Origin: CBDCYS01 sp965226245 | GTDB taxonomy: Bacteria > Acidobacteriota > Terriglobia > Bryobacterales > UBA6623 | Assembly (NCBI GenBank): GCA_965226245.1 | Contig: CBDDCL010000015.1 | Location: 4,650,001 to 4,714,000 of the forward strand | Direction of reading: 5' to 3' | DNA: 64,000 nt | Shown here: one piece after another, positions 1 through 7,972 of the stretch | How positions within the stretch are numbered: the first letter of the stretch is position 1 | Layout of the letters: every line of letters starts with the position of its first letter | Made by a program: the position numbers and the translations under genes | The notes under the pieces: generated by a model | Databases searched by the model: none | What the model was told of the DNA's origin: nothing | What the model saw: the letters and a program-made list of their open reading frames with translations, nothing else

Positions 1-932
1 AACTTCTTCGCAAAGTCCGTGTGGATCGTGCCGGCGGCCTTGACCGCCCGAGTGTTCTTGGGAATCGTCCAAGCCCGAACTTCCTTCTCTGCCGCGGTCA
101 AAAACGACATCAGCCCCAGCAGCGAGTACGTAGCCCGAATCAGCCGGTCAACCCCTGTCTCCGTCAGCCCGTAGCCTTCGAGATATTCGCGGGTTTCCTC
201 GGGTTCGAGCTCGGTCAGCTCCGCCTCGACGCTGCCGCAGACCGCCGTCACCTCGGCGTTCTTGCGGCCGCCCAGCCAGCGATCGCGATACCCTTGCTCG
301 ATCTTGTGAAGCTCTCCGGCTTGCGGTTCGCCAACATTGAGCACCAGCAGCATCGGCTTCGCGGAGAGAAACTGGAATCCGCGCAGCCGTTTTTCTTCAT
401 CGGCTTCCAGCTCCATTTCCCGCAGCGGCCGTTCGGATTCGAGAAACTCCTTGGCCTTGACCAGCAGTGCGTGTTCGCGCGGCAGCTCAGGATCCTTGAT
501 CCGCCCCATATCCTTTTCCACGCGCGCCAGGCGTTTTTCGATCACCGCGAGATCGTTGAGAATCAGCTCCAGATCGAGATTTTTCCAGTCCCGTTCCGGA
601 TCGATATCACCCTCGGCGCGCGCCACCATGTCGCTCTCAAAAACCCGCAACACATGAGCAAACGCGTCGGCCAAGCGCAGGCTGCCGACGTAGCTCGCGT
701 CGTTCAACCCCCCCCGTGAAGTGGCAGGCATATCGGCATACTCGATCGTCGCGGGGATAACTTTGTCGGGCTCGAAGACCTTCGCCAGCGCTTCGAGCCG
801 ATGGTCGGGAACTTGCGTCACGCCGACCTGCACCGCCGTCCCGCCCATGTGCGTTTCGCGCGACATGCCGGTCAAGATCGTAAAAAGCGAAGTCTTGCCG
901 ACTTGCGGCAGTCCGATAATAGCCGTTTTCAT
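1..932 (-). CDS. ychF: YchF/OLA1-family P-loop ATPase (partial, 3' end outside window)
   Basis: This is the first ~310 residues of a YchF-type TRAFAC-class NTPase, a cytosolic ribosome-associated ATPase (usual length ~360 aa). The ATG lies at 930-932 on the minus strand. The translation begins MKTAIIGLPQVGKTSLFTI with a GLPQVGKT P-loop. The G4 position reads LVLNVGEP, the NxxE form that gives YchF its ATP preference in place of NKxD. A coiled-coil arm follows, with KRLARVEKDMGRI in its middle. The visible end, WTIPKNTRAVKAAGTIHTDF, is the start of the TGS domain. The gene runs off the left edge, so only the C-terminal ~50 residues are missing. Family identity is clear; the exact role here is inferred from the family. 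Confidence 0.95.
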   Translation of the reverse strand, partial: MKTAIIGLPQVGKTSLFTILTGMSRETHMGGTAVQVGVTQVPDHRLEALAKVFEPDKVIPATIEYADMPATSRGGLNDASYVGSLRLADAFAHVLRVFESDMVARAEGDIDPERDWKNLDLELILNDLAVIEKRLARVEKDMGRIKDPELPREHALLVKAKEFLESERPLREMELEADEEKRLRGFQFLSAKPMLLVLNVGEPQAGELHKIEQGYRDRWLGGRKNAEVTAVCGSVEAELTELEPEETREYLEGYGLTETGVDRLIRATYSLLGLMSFLTAAEKEVRAWTIPKNTRAVKAAGTIHTDFAKK

Positions 933-950
933 GAGCGTCTAACGAACTAG

Positions 951-1002
951 CTGGATGCACGCAGGGGCGCGAGGCCCCCGCTGAGCAGGGGGGCGCATCC
1001 AG
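951..1002. repeat. Inverted repeat just upstream of ychF
   Basis: CTGGATGC at 951-958 is matched by GCATCCAG at 995-1002, enclosing a GC-rich core that can fold further. It sits 19 bp upstream of the ychF start and could be a transcript-end hairpin or part of an intergenic repeat. No T-run is present. Confidence 0.5.
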
Positions 1003-1223
1003 CCCCAATACCGTTCAAGGCCGGCCTTCGCAAGTTCGGACTTTGAGCCGCGAAGCGGCGCAGGATCGTAGCCCATGGGTGGAGCGAAGCGCAACCCTGG
1101 GTAACATCCCTGTTGTAGCACAATAGAAATGTCCCCCTCGGTAGCACAATAGAAATGTCCCCTTGGGTTTGTTGTTTGTAAGTTTGTAAGAGAGAATCGT
1201 CGTCGTCGGGGCTGTGGGAATGT

Positions 1224-1245
1224 GGGAATCGCTTTAGCGATTTCC
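1224..1245 (-). terminator. Hairpin downstream of ISNCY transposase
   Basis: GGGAATCGC, loop TTTA, GCGATTTCC, with one mismatch that a G-T wobble tolerates. In the second copy (63916-63937) the stem is a perfect GGAAATCGC/GCGATTTCC with a different loop, so the structure is kept while the sequence varies. It lies 3' of the transposase stop. There is no clear T-run, so the terminator role is inferred. Confidence 0.45.
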
Positions 1246-1712
1246 AAGGGACGGTGGGAAGGGTGGGAAACCGGTCGTTGTGATGCGAACCCTCTTCGCT
1301 GTTCGCCGAGGTTTTCCACGCTTTCCATCCGGCCCGTCATTTCCACAGCCCTGCCTTTTTATGTCGTCGCCGCGCGCTTTTTCGAACGCAGTGACTTACG
1401 CCAGGGGTGGTCCGCGGCCGGCTTGGACCGCCGCGGAACCGCTCGTTGTTTCGGCTCTGGGCGCGGCTTCGGCTGCGGCCGGGCGATCTCTTCAAAAGCT
1501 ACCACGCGGCCTTCGTAGACCACTTGCAACTCGGCCTCTCGCGCTTGCTGCACGGTGACTCTCGCGCCCGCTCCCAGAGCCTGATTGCGCTGCGGTTTCA
1601 ACTGCAAAAAACGGTTCTCGAAACGTACCACCAGGTCGTTGGAGACCACCCGCTCGGCCTCCAAGCAAAACACCCACTTCAAGTCCAGGCGCTTCGATAG
1701 AGGTTGGTGAAA

Positions 1713-2242
1713 CCTGAATTATGCACAGATTCACTTTGCGAGTGTGGCTGCGTTCGTAGCGGGTTGGCGGTCGTCGTGAGGTGGTAGCTCGGCAACTGGC
1801 CTTTTGGCTTCTCCGTCCCCGGGTTCCTTTCCCGCCCAGAATCCGCGTCGTCAAAACCTCGCTCGGAAGTGACGTGTTTCCAGTGCGTTACGGCTAGTGC
1901 ATAAAATTTTATGCATAGCGCATAGCCAGCCTCTCAGATCAGCGCCCTCCCGACCACCGGCAGCAAGCCGCCGTAGGGAGTCGGCTTCCTGCCGCGGAAG
2001 TGGTAAGGCGTCGAAGCCCCGATTTTATTGGGCCGCGAGGCCGTCACGGCTGGGCCTTGTTGGACGGGCCTTTGGGAGCTATGCTGTTTTCGTCTGGTAA
2101 CCATGTGGGTGACCTCCTTGGGGTTGGCTGGCGAAGCTGGGATCTTTGCCAGCCTACCTTTTTACCCCATGTTTTCGGGGGTCCCAAATGGTCTCTTGCG
2201 GCTCAGCCCTCCTCAGGTCCACGCCGCAGTGCATAATTTAGG
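1713..2242 (-). mobile_element. Deletion derivative of an IS1380-type element (530 bp)
   Basis: The ends are CCTGAATTATGCA (1713-1725) and TGCATAATTTAGG (2230-2242), a 13-bp terminal inverted repeat with one mismatch. A 5-bp target duplication TGAAA flanks it (1708-1712 and 2243-2247). The interior keeps the 5' end of a transposase gene with a ribosome-binding site, then loses the rest. A perfect 16-bp palindrome, GCATAAAATTTTATGC, lies near 1900-1915. It cannot encode a transposase, so it is a non-autonomous passenger. IS1380 family assignment rests on the TPYGGLLP motif of the remnant. Confidence 0.8.
1934..2104 (-). pseudogene. N-terminal remnant of an IS1380-type transposase (56 aa)
   Basis: A strong AAGGAGG ribosome-binding site precedes the ATG at 2104. 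The peptide begins MVTRRKQHSSQRPV and reaches RKPTPYGGLLPV, the block seen near the N-terminus of IS1380-family transposases, then stops at 1934-1936. The catalytic domain is absent, so this is a leftover of internal deletion. Confidence 0.7.
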
Positions 2243-3386
2243 TGAAAGTCCGCTCCCGCCGCTGCTTCGCAGGTAAACTTGGCGTTGTGTTCGTCCAGAT
2301 ACTGCTCGTCGAGATAGCGGTTCGCCGCCTCGTAATCGGCAATGCCTTGGAGCCGCATCTTCTTGATCAGGCGGTCTTGATGCGTGCCGTGATGGCGTTC
2401 CACGCGGCCCTTCGCTTGCGGCGACGAAGCGGCGATGATACCAATGCCGAGCTTGGCGCACATGCGCCCGAACTGCGTCTGGGGCTCGATGCCTTCGAGC
2501 GCTTCGCGCGACGTCGGCTGGCGCTGGTAGACGTTCTTCCAGTCGCAATACAACGCCTTCGGAACGCCGTATTGACGCACCCAGGCTTGGAGCAGATCGG
2601 CCGCCGCCCAAGTCGTTTCCTCGCTGGAGAAACGGCACAACGCCCGGCCGGTCGCATCGTCGACGAAGTTCATCATGCAGCCTTTCGGGCCGCGTCCTTC
2701 GAGCCAGTCGTGGTGCGAGCCGTCGAGTTGAATCAGCTCGCCGAAGTGCGCTTTGCGCTGCCGCCGCTGGCGATGCGCCTGGCGCTTGCGGCTCCGGCTC
2801 CACAGACCCGCGGCGAGCATCCAACGCCGCAAGGTTTCGGGCGGCACTTCGAGACTGTGATCGGCCGCCAGATGTTCCGACGCCAGCGTCGGCCCAAAGC
2901 GCTCGTGCGGCTCGCCCGAATAGTTCTCGCGCACCAACTCGAGAACCTGCTCGCGTCGCTTGTCATCGGCTCGGTTCGAAGCGCGCCCGACGTTGCCATG
3001 CACGAGAGCTTTGCTCCCCCCCTCGCCGTAACGCTTCTTGAGACGCTTCGCCTGGCGGTAGCTGACGTCCAGCAGCTCGGCCGCCTCGGTCAATTTCAGT
3101 TCGCCTCGTTTCACTCGGCTCAGCACTTCGCCGCGCCTCACTTCCTTTGCACTCATCGATGTCCTTTCCAATCTCGGCTCCTCCTTCGGAGCCTCAGATT
3201 AGGGGACATTTCTATTGGGTGCTCAAGGGGACATTATCATTGGGTTACAACACCCTGGGTAACATCCCCTCGAGGCGAAAGCCCCGCAAGGGGCGCAGGA
3301 AAACAAACGCATGATACAAACTCTACCCACCTCGACAATCGCTGGCTGTACCCCTTTTCCCCGTGCCCGGATCTGCACCAGTGCAA

Positions 3387-4349
3387 CTAAAGCGGCACTG
3401 GAACCGACTGCAAAATTTCTTCGAGAATCTCAACCTTGCGGTCCGCCGCGTTCCCTCCGCTGGAGCGCGCTTCGGCGATCGAGCGGTGGGCGAATACTGA
3501 AACCGCCAAGCGCTTCACGTGGTCCGGGGTGCAGTAGTCCAGGCCTTCGACCAGCGCCAGCGCCTGCGCCGCCCGGTAGAGAGCAATCGAACCCCGCGGG
3601 CTCACGCCAAGCCCGAGCTGCTCGTGATTACGAGTCCTCTCGACGATCCCCATCAAATAGTCAACGACCGAGTCGTCCACGCGGACTTCCTCGACCCGCG
3701 ACTGCAGTTCGACAATGTCCGCGCCCGACGCCACCGGATTGACCCCGCTGCCGTGCAGCGGACGGTTCGAGCGCAGAATCTCGCGCTCGCTTTCGGCATC
3801 GGGATAGCCCATTTGAACTCGCATCAAAAACCGGTCGAGCTGCGATTCCGGCAGGGGGTAGGTTCCGTGATGCTCCATGGGATTCTGCGTCGCAATCACC
3901 ATGAAGGGCTCCGGCAGCGGATAGGAACGGCCCTCGATCGTCACTTGCCGTTCGTTCATCGCCTCCAGCAGCGCCGACTGCGTTTTGGGCGTTGTGCGGT
4001 TGATCTCATCCGCCAGCAGGATGTTCGTAAACACGGGACCCGGCTTGAACTCAAACTCCTCGCGCGTGGAGCTGTAGACCGTGACGCCGAGGACGTCGCT
4101 CGGCAGCATGTCGCTGGTGAACTGCACCCGGTGGAATTGGCAATCGAGGCTTTCGGCGAGAGTCTGCGCCAGAGTGGTCTTGCCGACTCCCGGCACATCC
4201 TCGATCAACAGATGCCCCCGCGCCAGCAGGCAAACCACGGCCAGCCGCACAGCTTCCGCCTTGCCGCGGATCACACCCGACAGGCAGTCCTCGAGCGCCG
4301 TGATTCTTTCCGTTACTTCGATTGCCGCCCGCCGCTCGACGTGCATCAC
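3387..4349 (-). CDS. MoxR-family AAA+ ATPase
   Basis: This 320-aa protein has the full MoxR layout: Walker A EDVPGVGKTTLAQ (about residues 53-65), the FTSDMLPSDVLG segment, Walker B LLADEINRTTPKTQSALLEA, sensor-1 ATQNPMEHHGTYPLPESQ and a C-terminal lid domain. MoxR ATPases are thought to act as chaperones for maturation or metal insertion, usually next to DUF58 and VWA-domain genes. No such partner is adjacent here: upstream is a degenerate membrane-protein remnant and downstream is the ISNCY insertion. The start is the ATG at 4347-4349; the next ATG is one codon later. A 7-bp inverted repeat, CCAGTGC/GCACTGG, spans the stop codon at 3377-3400. Family is certain, substrate unknown. Confidence 0.92.
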   Translation of the reverse strand: MMHVERRAAIEVTERITALEDCLSGVIRGKAEAVRLAVVCLLARGHLLIEDVPGVGKTTLAQTLAESLDCQFHRVQFTSDMLPSDVLGVTVYSSTREEFEFKPGPVFTNILLADEINRTTPKTQSALLEAMNERQVTIEGRSYPLPEPFMVIATQNPMEHHGTYPLPESQLDRFLMRVQMGYPDAESEREILRSNRPLHGSGVNPVASGADIVELQSRVEEVRVDDSVVDYLMGIVERTRNHEQLGLGVSPRGSIALYRAAQALALVEGLDYCTPDHVKRLAVSVFAHRSIAEARSSGGNAADRKVEILEEILQSVPVPL

Positions 4350-4729
4350 CCTAACATCATAACGAAGAGTGTCCTAAACCTCGTAAATCTGGATGTGACA
4401 TTGAGTGCTGTTCGCTGCGACCGGTTGTTGGGCATCACTGCCAATTGTTAGACGCCGGCGTATACGAGGAACGCTCCAAATAGAAGGCCGGCAATCCCTC
4501 CGACCCTCACTGAGCTCCGACCCCACCGCAGCAACCAATCAAGGAGCGACTGAATCTTGGAATTGCCCGCTAGGAGCACCGTCACTCCAGAAGCAATGAG
4601 CCGAAACGCCGCCGCTCAAACTCAGCCGGCTTCGGAGGAGAAGTTACGCGAGGGGAGAACCGGGGACCGTGCACATGGATCGGCTTGACAAATGGGGTTG
4701 AGCTAAAGTGAGCTACATCACCCGCATTC
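4350..4729. other. Intergenic region with a possible gene remnant
   Basis: 380 bp without an intact gene. The minus strand holds a short membrane-protein-like reading frame (separate entry). A TTGACA hexamer at 4684-4689 lies about 40 bp before the YhcG start, but no convincing -10 box follows at normal spacing. Nothing else was recognised. Confidence 0.4.
4448..4620 (-). pseudogene. C-terminal fragment of a small membrane protein (tentative)
   Basis: The minus strand is open from a TGA near 4620 to the stop at 4448-4450. It translates to a cationic loop followed by a hydrophobic helix: DWLLRWGRSSVRVGGIAGLL then FGAFLVYAGV at the C-terminus. This reads like the end of an integral membrane protein, but no start codon or ribosome-binding site supports a complete gene. 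It may be a remnant or chance; the family was not recognised. Confidence 0.35.
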
Positions 4730-5788
4730 ATGGCGAAGAAACGCTCATCCCCGGCAACACGGCTTACACCTGCCCCGAGAGGCTACACCGGCTTCCTGAA
4801 CCAATTGAAACACCGCATTCGTACGTCCCGGTTCCGTGCGGCCGTAGCGGTTAATCGGGAACTGATCGGGCTGTATTGGAGCATTGGCCGGGACATTCTT
4901 GAGCGGCAGCGTTAGCAAGGCTGGGGCGCTAAGGTTATTGACCGCCTTTCGGCCGATTTGCGCCGGGCATTTCCAGACATGAAGGGCTTCTCTGCCCGGA
5001 ATCTCAAATACATGCGAGCCTTTGCCGAGGCTTGGCCGGATGAGCAATTTGTGCAACAGGTTGTTGCACAAATTCCCTGGGGTCACAACGTTCGTCTCTT
5101 GGACTACCTCAAGGACCCGCTCGAACGCGAGTGGTATGCGCGCAAGACAATTGAAGTTGGCTGGAGCCGCGCCGTCCTCGAGCACCAAATTGGCACGGGT
5201 CTCTACCGCCGCCAAGGCAAAGCCCAAACCAACTTCGCCGCAACCCTTCCGGCGCCCCAGTCAGATCTTGCCCAAGAGCTGACGAAAGACCCCTACAACT
5301 TCGCTTTCCTGATGCTCCGGGACGACGCCCGTGAACGCGACCTGGAGCAGGCCTTGATCGAGCATCTGCGCAACTTTCTGCTTGAACTTGGCGTGGGATT
5401 TTCCTTCGTCGGCAGCCAATACCCCCTCAAGGTGGGCCAGGACGATTTCTACCTCGACCTGCTGTTCTACCACCTGAAGCTCCGCTGCTACGTCGTCATC
5501 GACCTCAAGATGAAGGAGTTTCAGCCCGAGTTTGCCGGCAAGATGAACTTTTACCTCACCGCGATTGACGAGTTGCTGCGCCATCCCGACGACCAACCCA
5601 GCATCGGCATCATCCTGTGCAAGAGCCGTCAAAATCGGCTCGTTGTCGAGTATGCCCTTCGCGACATGGCCAAGCCCATCGGTGTTGCCAAGTATCGTCT
5701 CCTAGAGGCTCTCCCTGACCAGCTTAAGGGAAGCTTGCCGACGCTCGATGAACTCGAAGCGGAATTTGGAAGCCAGTCTTTGGACTGA
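4730..5788 (+). pseudogene. YhcG-type (DUF1016) PD-(D/E)XK nuclease with in-frame amber stop
   Basis: The frame encodes a ~352-aa protein of the YhcG/DUF1016 family. It has an N-terminal helical region (VNRELIGLYWSIGRDILERQ), the ...GWGAKVIDRLSADLRRAFP linker block, then the C-terminal nuclease domain with FVGSQYPLKVGQDDFYLDLL and YVVIDLKMKEF (the D...D-x-K core). At codon 62 (4913-4915) a TAG falls in the conserved ERQR-x-QGWGAK segment without changing the frame, so one base change would restore the gene. The downstream part alone could restart at TTG 4958 as a 276-aa protein containing the whole nuclease domain. YhcG-like proteins often travel with restriction and defence genes. Nearest neighbours give no operon. 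Confidence 0.85.
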
Positions 5789-5852
5789 ACCAGGATCGCG
5801 GTCTGGACAATCCCACCGCTCCCGCCCCACTGTGTTGTACAATCCCACCGAC

Positions 5853-7514
5853 ATGGAAAGCTACGCCGCCGGCCCCCAGGCGCCCTTGATCGACAAAACC
5901 ATCCCTCAAGTCTTCGCCGAAACCGTCGAGCGTCACGGAACGCGCGACGCCATCATCTCCTGCCATCAAAACCTCCGCCTCACCTACAACCAGCTCCAGC
6001 AACGAGTCGAACAAACCGCCGCCGGCCTCTACCGCCTCGGCATCCGCCCCGGCCACCGCGTCGGCATGTGGGCCTCGAGCTGCGCCGAGTGGATTTACCT
6101 GCAAGTCGCCACCGCACGCATCGGCGCCGTCCTGGTCAACGTCAACCCGGCATACCGCGCCCACGACCTCTCCTACATCCTCGAACGCTCCGGCATGAAA
6201 GCCATCTTCCTGCACGAGAAAGACGCCCGAGCGAACTACCTCGAAATCCTGCGGGAAGCGAGCGACGGCCGCCAACTCGCGCTGGAGCATTCCATCGTCC
6301 TCGAACGCCCCGCGGAAGCCCCCATCGCCGCCGCCAACGGCATCACGAGCTGGAGCGCCATGGTAGCCATGCTCGGCGCCAATGCCGCCGCCCCCCCGTT
6401 CGAAGGAAGCCCCGGCGACGTCGTCAACATCCAGTACACCTCCGGAACAACGGGCAAGCCCAAGGGAGTCCTGCTGACACACAAGAACATCGTCAACAAC
6501 GCCCTCCTGGTCGGCCAGACACTGAAATGGAGCGAGCAGGACCGGCTCTGCATGCCCGTCCCGCTCTATCATTGCTTCGGCTGCGTTCTAGGCTCGCTGC
6601 AATGTCTTGTCTTCGGCGCGGCGCTGGTGATACCGTCGGCGCGGTTCGATCCGTTGGCGACCCTGCGGGCGATCGACGAAGAGCGCTGCACCACCATCTA
6701 CGGCGTCCCGACGATGTTTATCGCGGAGCTGGACCATCCCAGCTTCACCCAATACGACATGAGTTCGCTGCGCACCGGCATCATGGCCGGAGCCCCCTGC
6801 CCCATCGAGCTGATGAAGCGCGTGGTCGCTGAGATGCACTGTTCGGAGATGACCATCGGCTACGGCCAAACCGAAGCCTCACCCATCGTCACGCAGACGT
6901 CCACCGATGACCCTCTCGAACTCCGTGTCTCGACCGTCGGACGCGCGCTCCCCTGCACCGAGGTGAAGATCGTCCATCCCGAAAACGGACAGACCCTCCC
7001 CGCCGGCGAACAAGGCGAGCTGTGCACGCGCGGCTACCTGGTGATGAAGGGATACGACAATGAGCCCGAAGCCACCGCCCGCGCCGTCGATTCAGAAGGC
7101 TGGCTGCATAGCGGCGACCTGGCGACGATGGACGAGGACGGCAATGTCCGCATCACGGGACGCGCCAAGGAAATGATCATTCGCGGCGGCGAGAACATCT
7201 ATCCCCGCGAGATCGAGGAATTTCTCCACGCCCACCCCAAAATCGCCGACGTCTACGTCGTGGGGCTGCCCGATGAAAGGCTAGGCGAGCGCGTCCTAGC
7301 CTGGGTGCAACTAAAATCCGGCGAGAAAGCCACCGAGGACGAAATCAAAAAGTTCTGCCAAGAAAAGATCGCCCACTTCAAAATCCCCGAATTCATCCGC
7401 TTTGTCGACGCCTTCCCCATGACCGTCACCGGCAAAGTGCAAAAGTTCGTCATCCGCCAAAAAGAAATCGAGCTCCGAGGCCTAGAAGCCGCCGCAAAAA
7501 TCGAAACCGCCTAA
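5853..7514 (+). CDS. Long/medium-chain acyl-CoA synthetase (AMP-forming)
   Basis: A 553-aa ANL-superfamily enzyme that activates a fatty acid to acyl-AMP and then acyl-CoA in the cytosol. The AMP-binding P-loop reads YTSGTTGKPKGVLLTHKN (near residue 195). The GYGQTEASP block (A5), the GWLHSGDLATMDEDG motif (A7), the RAKEMIIRGGENIYPREIEE hinge (A8) and the catalytic lysine segment TVTGKVQK (A10) are all present. The ORF is open from 5748, but the ATG at 5853 (MESYAAGPQ) is the better start because the upstream extension overlaps the YhcG gene and does not look conserved. A family member such as a FadD-like ligase for beta-oxidation is likely; chain length cannot be read from the sequence. Confidence 0.9.
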   Translation: MESYAAGPQAPLIDKTIPQVFAETVERHGTRDAIISCHQNLRLTYNQLQQRVEQTAAGLYRLGIRPGHRVGMWASSCAEWIYLQVATARIGAVLVNVNPAYRAHDLSYILERSGMKAIFLHEKDARANYLEILREASDGRQLALEHSIVLERPAEAPIAAANGITSWSAMVAMLGANAAAPPFEGSPGDVVNIQYTSGTTGKPKGVLLTHKNIVNNALLVGQTLKWSEQDRLCMPVPLYHCFGCVLGSLQCLVFGAALVIPSARFDPLATLRAIDEERCTTIYGVPTMFIAELDHPSFTQYDMSSLRTGIMAGAPCPIELMKRVVAEMHCSEMTIGYGQTEASPIVTQTSTDDPLELRVSTVGRALPCTEVKIVHPENGQTLPAGEQGELCTRGYLVMKGYDNEPEATARAVDSEGWLHSGDLATMDEDGNVRITGRAKEMIIRGGENIYPREIEEFLHAHPKIADVYVVGLPDERLGERVLAWVQLKSGEKATEDEIKKFCQEKIAHFKIPEFIRFVDAFPMTVTGKVQKFVIRQKEIELRGLEAAAKIETA

Positions 7515-7938
7515 TCGGCCGAATTGAGCTAGCGTAATGCGCCAAGCAGATTGCGCCTTCATCCAGAATTCACGATCGGGAGGGACTGCTGCTGCAGATC
7601 ATAGAATCTGGGTCAGATCTCGGTAGAGCAACCGCTACAAGCCGCGTTCACGCGGCTTCGCCTTCTTAGGCCAGCCGTTTTACGGCTGGTAGGTCGCGCC
7701 GTTCAATGTTCGTCAGCCCGTTTCAACGGGCTTCTCATCCACAACGGAAATCTATTGCGTTACGGTATTATTGGCAAACCACATATGCCTCGTAAATGCA
7801 AAGCAAGACCAGACAGCGAGAACGGGCGAAACACTGACATGAAACCACACTACCCGGGTCCGATTTTATCCGAGTCTGCCTAAGAAGGAGTTGGGCGGTT
7901 AGGCAACTGTCGTCACGTACAACGAAACGGAGACGTTC
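7515..7938. other. Intergenic region upstream of the WD40 gene
   Basis: 424 bp without a gene. It carries a run of three different perfect hairpins (separate entry). Short open frames on the minus strand at 7768-8004 run into the IS element and look like noise. No promoter was confidently found for the gene starting at 7939. Confidence 0.4.
7639..7732. repeat. Array of three distinct perfect hairpins
   Basis: Three perfect stem-loops follow one another: AAGCCGCG-ttca-CGCGGCTT (7639-7658), CCAGCCGT-ttt-ACGGCTGG (7671-7689) and AGCCCGTT-tc-AACGGGCT (7715-7732). Stem sequences differ but share an AGCC(C)G...CGG(G)CT pattern with T/A-rich loops. A shorter relative, GGGCT-ttc-AGCCC, occurs at 61352-61364. 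They lie between the acyl-CoA ligase and the WD40 gene and look like a family of intergenic palindromes. Confidence 0.8.
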
Positions 7939-7972
7939 ATGGCGAAGCGCAGATCCAAACAAAAAGGCACAG
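7939..7972 (+). pseudogene. 5' end of the WD40-GTPase gene, cut off by IS1595
   Basis: ATG at 7939 begins MAKRRSKQKGT and then runs into IS1595 copy 1. Joining 7972 directly to 9008 (one copy of the AGGCACAG duplication kept) continues in frame as ERKFTGLVPTGEPPAMDE. The intact gene would be 1248 aa. This short piece is therefore the true start of the gene at 9025-12720. Confidence 0.85.

Larger units (their letters stand above)
1359..3171 (-). pseudogene. ISNCY transposase, split by a 530-bp element
   Basis: The N-terminal part (3171 down to 2243) has a helix-turn-helix (ELKLTEAAELLDVSYRQAKR) and a DDE core: QLDGSHHDWLEG, then YCDWKNVY, then SPQAKGRVERHH. The C-terminal part (1707 down to 1359) carries the typical AERVVSNDLVVRFENRFLQL block and a basic tail. 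When the segment 1708-2242 is removed, with one TGAAA copy kept, the reading frame is restored exactly across GADFHQPLSKRLDLKW. The restored protein is 425 aa, normal for this family. The split protein would end after 322 aa with a foreign tail (HLNYALRRGPEEG), so it is probably inactive. The original start at 3171 follows an N-terminal MERTSMSAKEV; MSAKEV at 3156 is an alternative start. Confidence 0.9.
1111..3251 (-). mobile_element. ISNCY-family (IS1202-type) insertion sequence, interrupted
   Basis: The element is bounded by a 16-bp direct repeat, CCCTGGGTAACATCCC, at 1095-1110 and 3252-3267. Its 26-bp termini start TGTTGTA and end ATGTCCCC and match at 21 of 26 positions. Each end carries a second inner copy of the AATAGAAATGTCCCC motif about 30 bp further in. 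Long target duplications are known for the IS1202 group. Total length is 2141 bp, of which 535 bp is a later insertion (530-bp element plus 5-bp duplication), so the original was ~1606 bp. A hairpin at 1224-1245, downstream of the transposase stop, is conserved in a second copy at 63803. Confidence 0.9.
1043..3314. repeat. Dispersed intergenic repeat, copy A, split by the ISNCY element
   Basis: Bases 1043-1110 joined to 3268-3314 match, with small differences, the reverse complement of 41058-41165 (copy B). Shared blocks include the GCCGCGAAGCGGCGCAGGAT, AGCCCATGGGTGGAGCGAAG and AGCCCCGCAAGGGGCGCAGG stretches. The ISNCY element inserted within this repeat. The repeat is non-coding and contains several small palindromes. 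Confidence 0.75.

Noticed and set aside
2242..3390. 382-aa plus-strand open frame over the ISNCY transposase
   Set aside because: It lies exactly opposite the transposase N-terminal part, has no family motif and no ribosome-binding site; it is an antisense shadow of a GC-rich gene.
4913..4915. Amber codon in YhcG read as pyrrolysine
   Set aside because: No pyl genes are known for this lineage or visible here, and the position is normally an ordinary polar residue; a nonsense mutation is simpler.
7639..7732. Possible small CRISPR or tRNA-like cluster
   Set aside because: The hairpins differ in sequence and are too short for tRNAs; no repeat-spacer pattern.
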